Shown here piece after piece: positions 28,650 to 36,292 of a stretch of DNA of 64,000 nt. The translations under genes and the position numbers were made by a program. This DNA is from Mycolicibacterium poriferae (GTDB lineage Bacteria; Actinomycetota; Actinomycetes; Mycobacteriales; Mycobacteriaceae). The stretch is from the NCBI RefSeq assembly GCF_010728325.1, contig NZ_AP022570.1, positions 1,302,001 to 1,366,000 of the forward strand, written 5' to 3'. How positions within the stretch are numbered: position 1 is the stretch's first letter; every line of letters begins with the position of its first letter. Below the pieces are notes generated by a model. It searched no databases, had not been told where the DNA came from, and was given only the letters and a program-made list of their open reading frames with translations.

Positions 28650-29072
28650 CTAGTGCCACAACCGTTCCGAGGCGGCGCCGACGTGGTCGTCGTGGATCTG
28701 CTGGAAGTTTCGTCCCCCACGCCCGAACGTGGCGACGACGGCGGGCGGCGCTTGCGATTCGAGGACGGGCTGTTCCCGCCACACGCACCGCCGGACGTGG
28801 ACGAGGTCGACGGATTCGCCGTCCGCGTCGTAGAAGTAGGGCCCGGCGAGCCGCCCCAGCCGGTACAGCCCGTCGCCGTCGCGGGTCCACACGAACGACC
28901 CGTCCGGTGCCGCGGCGAACCGGTCGATGCGCCGGGCGAACCGTTCGGCGGCCTGCGGGGACGGATCGTCGCCGAACCCGCACAGCCCGTGCGTCAGCGC
29001 CCGATCGATCGCGGGTTGCGGGTCGAGGTCGTCGCGCCGTGACCGCATCGGCGCGCGGTACACGGACGTCAC
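28650..29072 (-). CDS. conserved protein of unknown function (GAF-like length, no known motif)
   Basis: 140-residue soluble protein. It begins TSVYRAPMRSRRDDLDPQPA with GTG at 29072 (ATG 29048 is a later option) and contains FVWTRDGDGLYRLGRLAGPY, VDLVHVRRCVW and a C-terminal VVATFGRGGRNFQQIHDDHVG. The pattern looks like a compact beta-rich binding domain with a conserved Phe/Gly/Arg loop; I do not recognise a family and assign no function. The frame upstream of the start is repeat DNA. It lies between the esterase and menJ. Confidence 0.7.
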   Translation of the reverse strand: MTSVYRAPMRSRRDDLDPQPAIDRALTHGLCGFGDDPSPQAAERFARRIDRFAAAPDGSFVWTRDGDGLYRLGRLAGPYFYDADGESVDLVHVRRCVWREQPVLESQAPPAVVATFGRGGRNFQQIHDDHVGAASERLWH

Positions 29073-29091
29073 GGTCGGCTCCGGCTCCCGA

Positions 29092-29152
29092 CGAGCGCGC
29101 GTAGATGCACACAAGTTGCGGCGTGTCGGCGTGCAGACCCGCGCTCTCGCGG
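29092..29152. repeat. dispersed dyad repeat, copy 2 (inverted relative to copy 1)
   Basis: Runs from CGAGCGCGCG to GCGCTCTCGCGG with core GCGGCGTGTCGGCGTGC. It is the reverse complement of the element at 27334-27397 with scattered differences. A weaker fragment (GCGAGCGTGCGTGTCC) is at about 28556. Confidence 0.7.
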
Positions 29153-29166
29153 AGAACACCGCTGGG

Positions 29167-30447
29167 TCATGTGAACGGGCGGCGGGCGTCGATGCGACCC
29201 GAGAGCCGGCCCGCGCCTCGCCACACCCGGGCGATCATGTCGTCGTCCTCGTCGGTGACGAAGTTGCCCATCACCCGCACCGCGAGCTTCATCAGGGCTG
29301 ACGACCGCATCGCCAGCGGGCCCGTCGCCGGCAGGAACCGGGGGAAGGTCAGCAGCAGCGCCAGCCGCCGCGCGATCGAGAACCCCCGCGCATAGTGCGA
29401 CTCCAACACCGCAGGCCATACCCGCGAATAGTCGCCGCTGCCGAGCAGGTCCGCGGCCAGCCGCCCGGTTTCCAGGCCGTAGTCGATGCCCTCGCCGTTG
29501 AGCGGGTTCACGCACGCCGCGGCGTCGCCGATCAGCATCCAGTTCGGCCCGGCGACGCCCGAGACCGCTCCGCCCATGGGCAGCAGCGCCGACAGCCCCG
29601 CCCGCGGTTCCCCGGAAAAGCCCCATTCGTCGCGGTGCAGTCCGGCGTAGTAGCTCATCAGCGGCCGCAACCCCGCCTCGGCGGGGCGCTTCGACGTGGC
29701 TAGCGCTCCGACCCCGATGTTCACCTCACCGTTGCCCAGCGGGAAGATCCAGCCGTAACCGGGCAGCACCTCGCCGGCCGGGGAGCGCAACTCCAGGTGC
29801 GAGGTGATCCACGGTTCGTCGCTGCGGGGCGTCGCGACGTACCCGCGGATCGCGACGCCGTACACGGTCTCGCGGTGCCACTGCCGCCCGAGTTCGCGGC
29901 CCAGCGTCGAGCGCGCCCCGTCGGCCACGATCAGGTCGGTGCACGTCACCTCGGTGCCGTCGTCAAGCACCAACGCGGCTACGCGTCCTGACGGGTCATG
30001 CTGCACACCAACGGCTTTCGCGCCCAGGCGCATGGTGGCGCCGCCCTCGGCGGCGACCTGGCGGATCCGGTCGTCGAGTTCGGTGCGCGGCACCGCGCTG
30101 CTGGTGGGCGGGAACGACGGGCCGGGCCACGCGATCTCCACGTCGGCGCCGAACCCTGACATGCGCAACCCGCGGTGGGCGATCTTGCCGTCCAGCCAGG
30201 GGCCGAGGCCAAGCCGTTGCAGCTCGGCGACCGCGCGGGGGGTCAGCCCGTCGCCGCACGCCTTGTCGCGCGGGAACTGCGCAGAGTCGATGACCAGGAC
30301 GTCGCGACCGGCTCGGGCCGCCCAGGCGGCGGCCGACGAACCGGCCGGTCCGGCTCCGACGACGACCACATCAGCCGCGATCGATCCCCCGGTCGCTTCG
30401 CTCTCCCCTGCCCTCCGGGCGTGGGCCCAACCCGCCGATGAGTCCAT
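29167..30447 (-). CDS. menJ: menaquinone reductase MenJ (geranylgeranyl reductase family)
   Basis: 426-residue flavoprotein, orthologue of Rv0561c, which saturates the beta-isoprene unit of menaquinone. Rossmann motif VVVGAGPAGSSAAAWAARAG lies near residues 28-47; FPRDKACGDGLTPRA is the family signature; MLIGDAAACVNPLNGEGIDYG contacts FAD. The ATG at 30447 is 21 bases from the divergent polyprenyl synthase start. Positioned with menG and the prenyl synthase, it completes the mycobacterial MK-9(II-H2) set. Confidence 0.93.
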   Translation of the reverse strand: MDSSAGWAHARRAGESEATGGSIAADVVVVGAGPAGSSAAAWAARAGRDVLVIDSAQFPRDKACGDGLTPRAVAELQRLGLGPWLDGKIAHRGLRMSGFGADVEIAWPGPSFPPTSSAVPRTELDDRIRQVAAEGGATMRLGAKAVGVQHDPSGRVAALVLDDGTEVTCTDLIVADGARSTLGRELGRQWHRETVYGVAIRGYVATPRSDEPWITSHLELRSPAGEVLPGYGWIFPLGNGEVNIGVGALATSKRPAEAGLRPLMSYYAGLHRDEWGFSGEPRAGLSALLPMGGAVSGVAGPNWMLIGDAAACVNPLNGEGIDYGLETGRLAADLLGSGDYSRVWPAVLESHYARGFSIARRLALLLTFPRFLPATGPLAMRSSALMKLAVRVMGNFVTDEDDDMIARVWRGAGRLSGRIDARRPFT

Positions 30448-30454
30448 GGCTCCC

Positions 30455-30462
30455 AGTATGTT
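30455..30462. promoter_or_regulatory. overlapping divergent -10 boxes, menJ and polyprenyl synthase
   Basis: On the plus strand TATGTT (30457-30462) is six bases before GTG 30469; on the minus strand CATACT (30460-30455) is seven bases before the menJ ATG. Both suit leaderless starts and share four bases. Confidence 0.5.
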
Positions 30463-30468
30463 GGCAGT

Positions 30469-31476
30469 GTGAGGACACCGGCGACCGTGGTGGCGGGAGT
30501 GGACTTCGGGGATGCCCAGTTCGCCCAGGATGTTCGCGACGGCGTCGCCCGCATCGAGACGTTGATGTCCGATGAGCTGGGCAGAGCCGACGCCCTGATG
30601 GCCGAAGCCGTGCAGCACCTGTTCCAGGCCGGCGGTAAGCGGTTCCGCCCGCTGTTCACCGTTCTGTCCGCGCAGCTGGGTCCTGAACCCGACGCCTGGC
30701 AGGTCAGCGTGGCCGGCGCGGTGATCGAGCTGGTGCACCTGGCGACGCTGTACCACGACGACGTGATGGACGAGGCGCAGATGCGTCGCGGCGCGACCAG
30801 CGCCAACGCCCGCTGGGGCAACAACATCGCCATCCTGGCCGGTGACTACCTGTTCGCGACCGCGTCGCGGCTGGTCTCGCGGCTCGGCCCGGACGCCGTG
30901 CGGGTGATCGCCGACACGTTCGCCCTGCTGGTCACCGGCCAGATGCGGGAAACGCGGGGAGCGGCCGACCAGGTCGATTCGGTCGAGCACTACCTCAAGG
31001 TGGTCTACGAGAAGACGGCCTGCCTGATCGCGGCGTCGGGCCGGTTCGGGGCGACATTCTCGGGCGCCGACGAAGTCCAGGTCGAGCGGCTGGCGCGGCT
31101 CGGCGGCATCGTCGGCACGGCGTTCCAGATCTCCGACGACATCATCGACATCGACAGCGACGCCGACGAGTCGGGCAAGGTGCCGGGCACCGACCTTCGG
31201 GAAGGGGTGCACACGCTGCCGGTGCTGTACGCGCTGCGCGAGACGGGTCCCGGCGCCGACCGGTTACGCGCGCTGCTGTCCGCGCCGGTCGAGGACGACG
31301 ACGACGTCGCCGAGGCCCTGGCCCTGTTGCGTTCCTCACAGGGCATCGCGATGGCCAAGGACACCGTGGCCCGCTACGCCCAGCAGGCCCGCGACGAGCT
31401 GGCGCACCTGCCGGACGGGCCGGGGCGCCAGGCGCTGGCCACGCTGGTGGACTACACCATCAATCGGCACGGCTGA
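30469..31476 (+). CDS. polyprenyl diphosphate synthase (GrcC1-like)
   Basis: 335-residue trans-isoprenyl diphosphate synthase, positional orthologue of Rv0562 (grcC1). It should extend allylic diphosphates with isopentenyl diphosphate to make the menaquinone side chain. The first Asp-rich motif is in LYHDDVMDEAQMRRG, the second in QISDDIIDIDSD; GGKRFRP is at the N-terminal substrate site. Chain length is set by residues before the first motif and cannot be stated with confidence; nona- or octaprenyl is expected from the organism's MK-9. Start GTG. Confidence 0.9.
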   Translation: MRTPATVVAGVDFGDAQFAQDVRDGVARIETLMSDELGRADALMAEAVQHLFQAGGKRFRPLFTVLSAQLGPEPDAWQVSVAGAVIELVHLATLYHDDVMDEAQMRRGATSANARWGNNIAILAGDYLFATASRLVSRLGPDAVRVIADTFALLVTGQMRETRGAADQVDSVEHYLKVVYEKTACLIAASGRFGATFSGADEVQVERLARLGGIVGTAFQISDDIIDIDSDADESGKVPGTDLREGVHTLPVLYALRETGPGADRLRALLSAPVEDDDDVAEALALLRSSQGIAMAKDTVARYAQQARDELAHLPDGPGRQALATLVDYTINRHG

Positions 31477-31568
31477 CCCGGCGGAACCCGCGCCGCCGGT
31501 CCGGGCGTTGACTGATCGAGGACTCTGACAGGTTCGATGAGTCGGCTGCTTTGAAGGAGGCAAGCACG

Positions 31569-32459
31569 GTGACGTGGCATCCGCATGCCAACAGGTTCAA
31601 GACGTTCCTGTTGCTGGTGGTGTTCTCGGGTCTGATCGTCGGTGTGGGCGCCATGTTCGGGCGCAACATCATGTTCCTGGCGGTGTTGTTCGCCGTGGGC
31701 ATGAACGCCTACGTCTACTTCAACAGCGACAAGCTGGCGCTTCGCGCCATGCACGCGCAGCCGGTCAGCGAGATGCAGGCGCCGGTGATGTACAAGATCG
31801 TGCGCGAGCTGGCCACCACCGCGCGCCAGCCGATGCCGCGGCTGTACATCAGCGACACCGCGGCGCCGAACGCGTTCGCCACGGGCCGCAACCCGCGCAA
31901 CGCGGCGGTGTGCTGCACGACGGGCATTCTGGGTCTGCTCAACGAACGCGAGCTGCGCGCGGTGCTGGGCCACGAGCTGTCGCATGTGTACAACCGCGAC
32001 ATCCTGATCTCCTGTGTGGCCGGGGCGATGGCGTCGGTGATCACCGCGCTGGCCAACCTCGCGTTCTTCGCCTCGATGTTCGGCGGCAACCGCGACGGGG
32101 GAACGAATCCTTTTGCGATCCTTCTGGTTTCGCTGCTCGGTCCGATCGCCGCGACGGTCATCAAGCTGGCGGTGTCGCGGTCGCGCGAGTACCAGGCCGA
32201 CCAGTCCGGCGCCGAGCTGACCGGTGACCCGCTGGCGCTGGCCAGCGCACTGCGCAAGATCAGCGTCGGCGTCGAGCGGGCGCCGCTCCCGCCGGAGCCG
32301 CAGCTGGCCGACCAGGCGCACCTGATGATCGCCAACCCGTTCCGCGCGGGGGAGAAGATCGGCAAGTTGTTCTCCACCCACCCGCCGGTCGCCGATCGCA
32401 TCGCGCGGTTGGAGGCGATGGCCGGGCCGGGAGATTATCGGAGCCCCGACCGCTACTAG
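31569..32459 (+). CDS. htpX: membrane zinc metalloprotease HtpX
   Basis: 296-residue M48 peptidase that degrades misfolded membrane proteins. The zinc motif HELSH is in [12 protein letters not shown] near residue 137, with the third ligand Glu in [11 protein letters not shown]. Two N-terminal and two central TM helices are evident. GTG at 31569 ([12 protein letters not shown]) matches the mycobacterial N-terminus, and AAGGAGG at 31554-31560 is ideally spaced; the ATG-like start at 31551 is rejected because it would use the ribosome site as coding. Orthologue of Rv0563. Confidence 0.96.
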   Translation: MTWHPHANRFKTFLLLVVFSGLIVGVGAMFGRNIMFLAVLFAVGMNAYVYFNSDKLALRAMHAQPVSEMQAPVMYKIVRELATTARQPMPRLYISDTAAPNAFATGRNPRNAAVCCTTGILGLLNERELRAVLGHELSHVYNRDILISCVAGAMASVITALANLAFFASMFGGNRDGGTNPFAILLVSLLGPIAATVIKLAVSRSREYQADQSGAELTGDPLALASALRKISVGVERAPLPPEPQLADQAHLMIANPFRAGEKIGKLFSTHPPVADRIARLEAMAGPGDYRSPDRY

Positions 32460-32512
32460 CGAATTCGGCGCGAAAGTCGACACTCGAGGTGCTCTACCGC
32501 GCCCGATCCGCT

Positions 32513-32518
32513 TAAGGT
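32513..32518 (+). promoter_or_regulatory. candidate -10 box, exported paralogue 1
   Basis: TAAGGT is seven bases before the GTG at 32526, consistent with a leaderless transcript, and argues against the GTG at 32517 that overlaps it. Confidence 0.45.
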
Positions 32519-32525
32519 GTGCGAC

Positions 32526-32993
32526 GTGCTGACCAGAATGCTGTCCGGTATCGCGGCCGCGGGTGCGTTCGGCCTCGTCGCCCCCGGCCTCGCCGCCGCC
32601 CAGCCCGGCCCGCTGCCGAACATCAACGCGCTGCCCCCGGTGAACCCGGCCGAGTTCGCGGTCAACGAGGGCGCCTCGTACTCGTTCGGCGCGCCGGGCG
32701 GCGTGACGTGCGTGATGGACCGGCGCACCGGCGGCTACGGCTGCAGCGGTCCGCTGCCTGCGGCTCCGAACGGCGCGAACATGGTGTCCGGCTACGCGCA
32801 GGGCAGCCCTGGTTTCGCGGTGTCGGACCGGCCGATGTACGGCTCGGTCGAGAATCCGCGTCCGCTGCCGCCGAACACCCGGATGAGTTTTCAGACGGTC
32901 AGTTGCGGCACTGACGGCGTCGTGACGTCCTGCGTGAACAGCCTCGACCAGTCCGGGTTCGTGCTCAGCCCGGCGGGCAGCTTCACGTTCTGA
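32526..32993 (+). CDS. small exported protein, paralogue 1
   Basis: 155-residue exported protein. Signal peptide to about residue 25 (GLAAAQP cleavage), then a Pro-rich linker and a compact domain with four Cys: VTCVMD, YGCSGPLP, SCGTDG and SCVNS. The order FxVNEGASYSFG, GGYGCSGPLPxAPxGAN, PPNTRMSF, SCGTDG is repeated in the next gene, so the two are tandem paralogues (roughly half identical). The family is mycobacterial as far as I recognise; no enzyme motif. Two disulfides are likely. Confidence 0.8.
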   Translation: MLTRMLSGIAAAGAFGLVAPGLAAAQPGPLPNINALPPVNPAEFAVNEGASYSFGAPGGVTCVMDRRTGGYGCSGPLPAAPNGANMVSGYAQGSPGFAVSDRPMYGSVENPRPLPPNTRMSFQTVSCGTDGVVTSCVNSLDQSGFVLSPAGSFTF

Positions 32994-33020
32994 AACACTG
33001 CTGGCCCCTGCGGCGACATC

Positions 33021-33026
33021 TAGTCT
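33021..33026 (+). promoter_or_regulatory. candidate -10 box, exported paralogue 2
   Basis: TAGTCT lies six bases before the GTG at 33033 in a sequence with three consecutive possible starts (33027, 33030, 33033); the spacing favours the last. Confidence 0.4.
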
Positions 33027-33032
33027 GTGATG

Positions 33033-33557
33033 GTGCTGCGCAGAATCCTGGTAGGCATGCTGGTCGCTCCGGCATGCGTGGCCGCGTTGCCCGGCCTTGC
33101 GGCGGCCCAACCCCCGCCCCCGCCTCCGCCGCCACCCCCGCCGAACGTCAACGCGTGGGCGCCGGCCAACCCGCAGGACTACGCGGTGCTCGACGGCACG
33201 GCCTATGCATTCACCGCCGGTCCGCTGACCTGCATGCTGCAGCGTTCCGGCGGTTACGGATGCCAGGGCCCGCTGCCGGGAGCGCCGGAAGGTGCCAACG
33301 TCATCAGCGGTGCGGCGGGTGGGGTGCCCGGCTTCGGTTCGACGCCGCGGCCGATCTTCGAGGGTGAGGTCGCCGCGCTGCCGCCGAACACCCGGCTGAG
33401 CTTCGGCACGGTCAGCTGCGGCACCGATGGTGCGACCACGGCGTGTGTCGACAGCCGCAACCAGGCCGGTTTCGTCGTGACCCCGGATGCGTCATGGGTC
33501 AACGCCGTCAATCCGCTGCTGGTGCGGCCCGAGGGCACCAACCCGTACTTCAACTAG
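33033..33557 (+). CDS. small exported protein, paralogue 2
   Basis: 174-residue exported protein, duplicate of the preceding gene. The signal peptide ends near LAAAQP and is followed by eleven Pro in a row before NVNAWAPANPQDYAV. The four-Cys domain (TCMLQ, YGCQGPLP, SCGTDG, ACVDS) aligns without large gaps to paralogue 1, and a C-terminal tail NPLLVRPEGTNPYFN is extra. Starts at 33027 and 33030 are also possible. Likely a secreted or wall-associated small protein. Confidence 0.8.
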   Translation: MLRRILVGMLVAPACVAALPGLAAAQPPPPPPPPPPPNVNAWAPANPQDYAVLDGTAYAFTAGPLTCMLQRSGGYGCQGPLPGAPEGANVISGAAGGVPGFGSTPRPIFEGEVAALPPNTRLSFGTVSCGTDGATTACVDSRNQAGFVVTPDASWVNAVNPLLVRPEGTNPYFN

Positions 33558-33584
33558 GGAGCCGCGCCCAGCGAGCCGACCCCC

Positions 33585-33634
33585 GGCTCAGATCCGAGGC
33601 TCAGGAACCACAGGCTCAGAAATTACAGGCTCAG
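33585..33634. repeat. short tandem repeat with GGCTCAG core
   Basis: GGCTCAG occurs at 33585, 33598, 33613 and 33628 (spacing 13-15 bp) in the gap between paralogue 2 and gpsA; the last copy includes the gpsA stop. Minus-strand unit is CTGAGCC plus an AT-rich spacer. Confidence 0.65.
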
Positions 33635-34656
33635 AAACCGGAGCCGAGCACCTCGTGGCCGGGCTTTTCCACCATCAGCCCGCGGTAGGCCTGCTCGACG
33701 GTCGAGCCGTGGTTGACCACCCCGTCGACCTCGCGCGCGATCGGCATCGTGATGCCGCACTTGTCGGCGAACTCCATGATGACGCTGGATGCTTTGACGC
33801 CCTCGGCAACCTGGTTCATCGAGGAGATGATCTCGTCGATCGGCTTGCCGGCGCCGAGCTGCTCACCGACGTGGCGGTTGCGGCTGCGCTGGCTGGTGCA
33901 GGTGACGATCAGATCGCCCATGCCCGCCAGCCCGGCGAAGGTGTCCCGGTGCCCGCCGAGCGCTTCACCCATCTTGGACATCTCCCGCACCGCACGGGCC
34001 ATCACCATCGCTCGCGTGTTCTCCCCGATGCCCAGCGAATAGCCCATGCCCACGGCGATCGCGTACACGTTCTTCAACGCGCCGGCCATCTCGACGCCGA
34101 CGACGTCGTCGGTGGTGTAGGTCCGGAACCGTTTGGTGCGGAACAACCCGCCGAGGTGAGCGGCCAGATGGGGATCGGGCATGGCCAGCACCGCCGCTGC
34201 GGCGTAACCCTCGGCGACCTCACGGGCGATGTTGGGCCCGGCCAGGATTCCGGCCGGGTGACCGGGCAGCACCTCGTCGACGATCTGGCTCATCCGGTAG
34301 TTGGTGCCCTGCTCGAGGCCCTTGACCAGCGACACCACCGGCACCCACGGGCGCAATTCGCGGGCCAACTCGGTCAGCACGTTGCGGAATCCGTGGGACG
34401 GCACCCCCATGACGATGACGTCGGCGCATTCGGCGGCTTCGGAGAAGTCGGTGGTGGCGCGCAGGGTGTGCGCCAGTTCGACCTCGTCGCCGAGGTACTT
34501 CGAATTGCGGTGGTTCTGGTTGATGTCGTCGGCGGTCTCCTGCGAGCGCACCCACTGCAGCGTCGGGCCGCGCCGGGCGCAGATGGAGGCCACGGTGGTG
34601 CCCCAGGATCCGCCCCCGAGGACGACGACTTTGGGTTCGCGCTGTGCAGGTGCCAT
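33631..34656 (-). CDS. gpsA: NAD(P)H-dependent glycerol-3-phosphate dehydrogenase
   Basis: 341-residue GpsA, orthologue of Rv0564c, which reduces dihydroxyacetone phosphate to glycerol 3-phosphate for phospholipid synthesis. The cofactor motif VVLGGGSWGTTVA is near residue 11, NYRMSQ and ILAGPNIAREVAEG follow, the catalytic Lys is in GALKNVYAIAVG and AGMGDLIVTCTSQRSRNR is the substrate-site signature. ATG 34656 is seven bases after the -10-like TAATCT, supporting a leaderless start. Confidence 0.95.
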   Translation of the reverse strand: MAPAQREPKVVVLGGGSWGTTVASICARRGPTLQWVRSQETADDINQNHRNSKYLGDEVELAHTLRATTDFSEAAECADVIVMGVPSHGFRNVLTELARELRPWVPVVSLVKGLEQGTNYRMSQIVDEVLPGHPAGILAGPNIAREVAEGYAAAAVLAMPDPHLAAHLGGLFRTKRFRTYTTDDVVGVEMAGALKNVYAIAVGMGYSLGIGENTRAMVMARAVREMSKMGEALGGHRDTFAGLAGMGDLIVTCTSQRSRNRHVGEQLGAGKPIDEIISSMNQVAEGVKASSVIMEFADKCGITMPIAREVDGVVNHGSTVEQAYRGLMVEKPGHEVLGSGF

Positions 34657-34663
34657 GGCGATC

Positions 34664-34669
34664 AGATTA
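34664..34669 (-). promoter_or_regulatory. candidate -10 box for gpsA
   Basis: Read on the minus strand, TAATCT matches TANNNT and stands seven bases before the gpsA ATG, implying a leaderless transcript. Confidence 0.5.
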
Positions 34670-34768
34670 GGACTGCGCGGGCGCACCGAGGGTGGCTTTC
34701 GCCGTGCCGGTGTGAGTGCGCGGGCAACGTCTGGCTTTCGTGGGCATCTTGATGCTCAGTCCTGATGC

Positions 34769-34774
34769 TAATGT
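34769..34774 (+). promoter_or_regulatory. candidate -10 box for the VapB-type antitoxin
   Basis: TAATGT matches TANNNT and lies six bases before the antitoxin ATG at 34781, predicting leaderless transcription of the toxin-antitoxin unit. Confidence 0.5.
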
Positions 34775-34780
34775 GGCAGC

Positions 34781-35038
34781 ATGCGCACGACCATCCGCAT
34801 CGATGACGCGCTGTACCGCGAAGTGAAGGAGCGTGCGGCCCGTTCCGGCCGCACGGTGGCGGCGGTGCTCGAGGACGCGGTGCGTCGCGGCCTCAACCCG
34901 GCCGACCGGGGTGCACGGAGCCTGTTCGTGGTGCAGGCGAGCGGCAGCGGCGGGTTGCGACCCGGCGTGGACCTTGCCTCGAATGCCGCGGTGTCGGACG
35001 TGATGGAGGAAGGGGACAGCCTCGGTGCGATGCGTTGA
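34781..35038 (+). CDS. VapB-type antitoxin, ribbon-helix-helix
   Basis: 85-residue antitoxin. The N-terminal ribbon-helix-helix (MRTTIRIDDALYREVKERA, residues 1-19, then TVAAVLEDAVRRGL) is the DNA-binding part; the C-terminal half (GLRPGVDLASNAAVSDVMEE) should wrap the toxin. The toxin gene overlaps it by 14 bases and the spacing is the usual arrangement of vapBC operons. It probably represses its own promoter. No operator palindrome is obvious at the -10 box. Confidence 0.88.
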   Translation: MRTTIRIDDALYREVKERAARSGRTVAAVLEDAVRRGLNPADRGARSLFVVQASGSGGLRPGVDLASNAAVSDVMEEGDSLGAMR

Positions 35039-35456
35039 CACCAACGTCCTCGTCTACGCGCACCGGTCCGATCTCGTCGAGCACAACGACTATCGGGAAA
35101 TACTCGAGATCTGGGCCAACGACGACGAACCCCTTGGTGTCCCAGACGTGGTGCTGAGCGGTTTCGTGCGGATCATGACCAACCGGCGGGTTTTTCGTGA
35201 GCCCACCAGCCCCGCAGAGGCGTGGGCGGCTGTGCAGGCGCTACGCGACGCTCCTGCGGTCGTCGCTTTGCGGCCGACAGAGCGTCACTGGGATTTGTTC
35301 CGGCAGCTCGCCACCGACATCGACGCGCGCGGCAACGACGTGCCGGACGCGTACCTGGCGGCCTACGCCCTGGAGAACAATGCGACGTTCTACAGCGCCG
35401 ATCGCGGCTTCGCCCGCTTCCGCTGCATCACCTGGCGGCACCCTCTGGAGGAATGA
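35025..35456 (+). CDS. VapC-type PIN-domain toxin ribonuclease
   Basis: 143-residue PIN-domain protein. Acidic active-site residues are Asp5 in CVDTNVLVYA, the segment PDVVLSGFVRI, Asp in ARGNDVPDAYLAA and SADRGFARF near the end, giving the expected four-acid cluster that binds Mg2+. It should cut RNA, often tRNA or rRNA, when freed from its antitoxin. GTG 35025 is used because a GA-rich ribosome site precedes it inside the antitoxin gene. Converges with yajQ. Confidence 0.88.
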   Translation: MRCVDTNVLVYAHRSDLVEHNDYREILEIWANDDEPLGVPDVVLSGFVRIMTNRRVFREPTSPAEAWAAVQALRDAPAVVALRPTERHWDLFRQLATDIDARGNDVPDAYLAAYALENNATFYSADRGFARFRCITWRHPLEE

Positions 35457-35462
35457 CCGCGC

Positions 35463-35954
35463 TCAGCGGTAGTTGACGAACTGCAGGGCGACGTCGAGGT
35501 CGGAGCCCTTGAGCAGCGAGATGACGGCCTGCAGATCGTCGCGCTTCTTGGAGCTGACCCGGATCTCCTCGCCCTGGATCTGCGCCTTGACGCCCTTGGG
35601 GCCCTCGTCGCGGATGATCTTGGTGATCTTCTTGGCTTCCTCGCTGCTGATGCCCTGCTTGAGGGTGCCGGTCACCTTGAAGGTCTTGCCGCTGGCCTGC
35701 GGGTCGCCGGCGTCGAACGCCTTCATGGAGATGTCGCGGCGAACCAGCTTTTCCTTGAAGACGTCGACGGCTGCTTTCACGCGCTCCTCGGTGGAGGAGA
35801 CGATCTCGATGGCCTCCTCGCCCTTCCAGGCGATGCTGGTGTCGGTGCCGCGGAAGTCGAAGCGGGTGGACAGCTCCTTGGCCGCCTGGTTGAGCGCGTT
35901 GTCGACTTCCTGGCGATCGACCTTGCTGACGACGTCGAACGATGAATCCGCCAT
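35463..35954 (-). CDS. YajQ family nucleotide-binding protein
   Basis: 163-residue member of the YajQ family (orthologue of Rv0566c), which has two ferredoxin-like folds and binds nucleotides; in Xanthomonas and Pseudomonas a member binds cyclic di-GMP. Signature elements are [29 protein letters not shown] and the late [19 protein letters not shown]. Start ATG 35954 is preceded by a GGGAGGGA run on the minus strand. A cluster of three short repeats lies just upstream. Confidence 0.93.
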   Translation of the reverse strand: MADSSFDVVSKVDRQEVDNALNQAAKELSTRFDFRGTDTSIAWKGEEAIEIVSSTEERVKAAVDVFKEKLVRRDISMKAFDAGDPQASGKTFKVTGTLKQGISSEEAKKITKIIRDEGPKGVKAQIQGEEIRVSSKKRDDLQAVISLLKGSDLDVALQFVNYR

Positions 35955-35974
35955 TGGACTCGTCCCTCCCTCTG

Positions 35975-36023
35975 TAGTTTGTGGGCTCGGTAGTTATTGG
36001 GCTCACGTAGTTCATGGGCTCGG
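35975..36023. repeat. three tandem 16-17-bp repeats upstream of yajQ
   Basis: Units start at 35975, 35991 and 36008, each TAGTT, two variable bases, then TGGGCTC and a two- or three-base tail. They lie 20-70 bases upstream of the yajQ ATG, so they could be operators, promoter spacers or a remnant of a short repeat family (compare 27284 and 33585). Confidence 0.7.
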
Positions 36024-36158
36024 TAAATGGTGCTTGCGTCCATCTTCACCCGTCGTGTCCGTGGGCGCGAACACCGCCCCCCACCCGCCGGTTTGTGTTG
36101 AGGGCCCACCCTCGTTGTATCTTGTAACGCGCGCTGTGCAGCGCATGTGCAGCATCCA

Positions 36159-36241
36159 GGCAGGTTGCCCGAGCGGCCAATGGGAGCGGACTGTAAATCC
36201 GTCGGCTTACGCCTACAGAGGTTCGAATCCTCTACCTGCCA
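36159..36241 (+). tRNA. tRNA-Tyr, anticodon GTA
   Basis: 83 bases from GGCAGGT to the discriminator A. The acceptor stem pairs GGCAGGT with ACCTGCC (36234-36240); the anticodon loop CTGTAAA holds GTA at 36193-36195 between GCGGA and TCCGT; the T loop is GTTCGAATC. A long variable arm is present, as in bacterial tRNA-Tyr. CCA is not encoded. A GC hairpin follows. Confidence 0.97.
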
Positions 36242-36251
36242 CCCTGATCAG

Positions 36252-36269
36252 GCCCCCTTTCCAGGGGGC
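36252..36269. terminator. intrinsic terminator-like hairpin after tRNA-Tyr
   Basis: GCCCCC (36252-36257) pairs with GGGGGC (36264-36269) across a six-base loop, with a T-rich tract following. It can serve the tRNA and, in reverse, the convergent lipoprotein gene. Confidence 0.6.
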
Positions 36270-36292
36270 TTGATTGCTTTGGGCCCGTTCCT

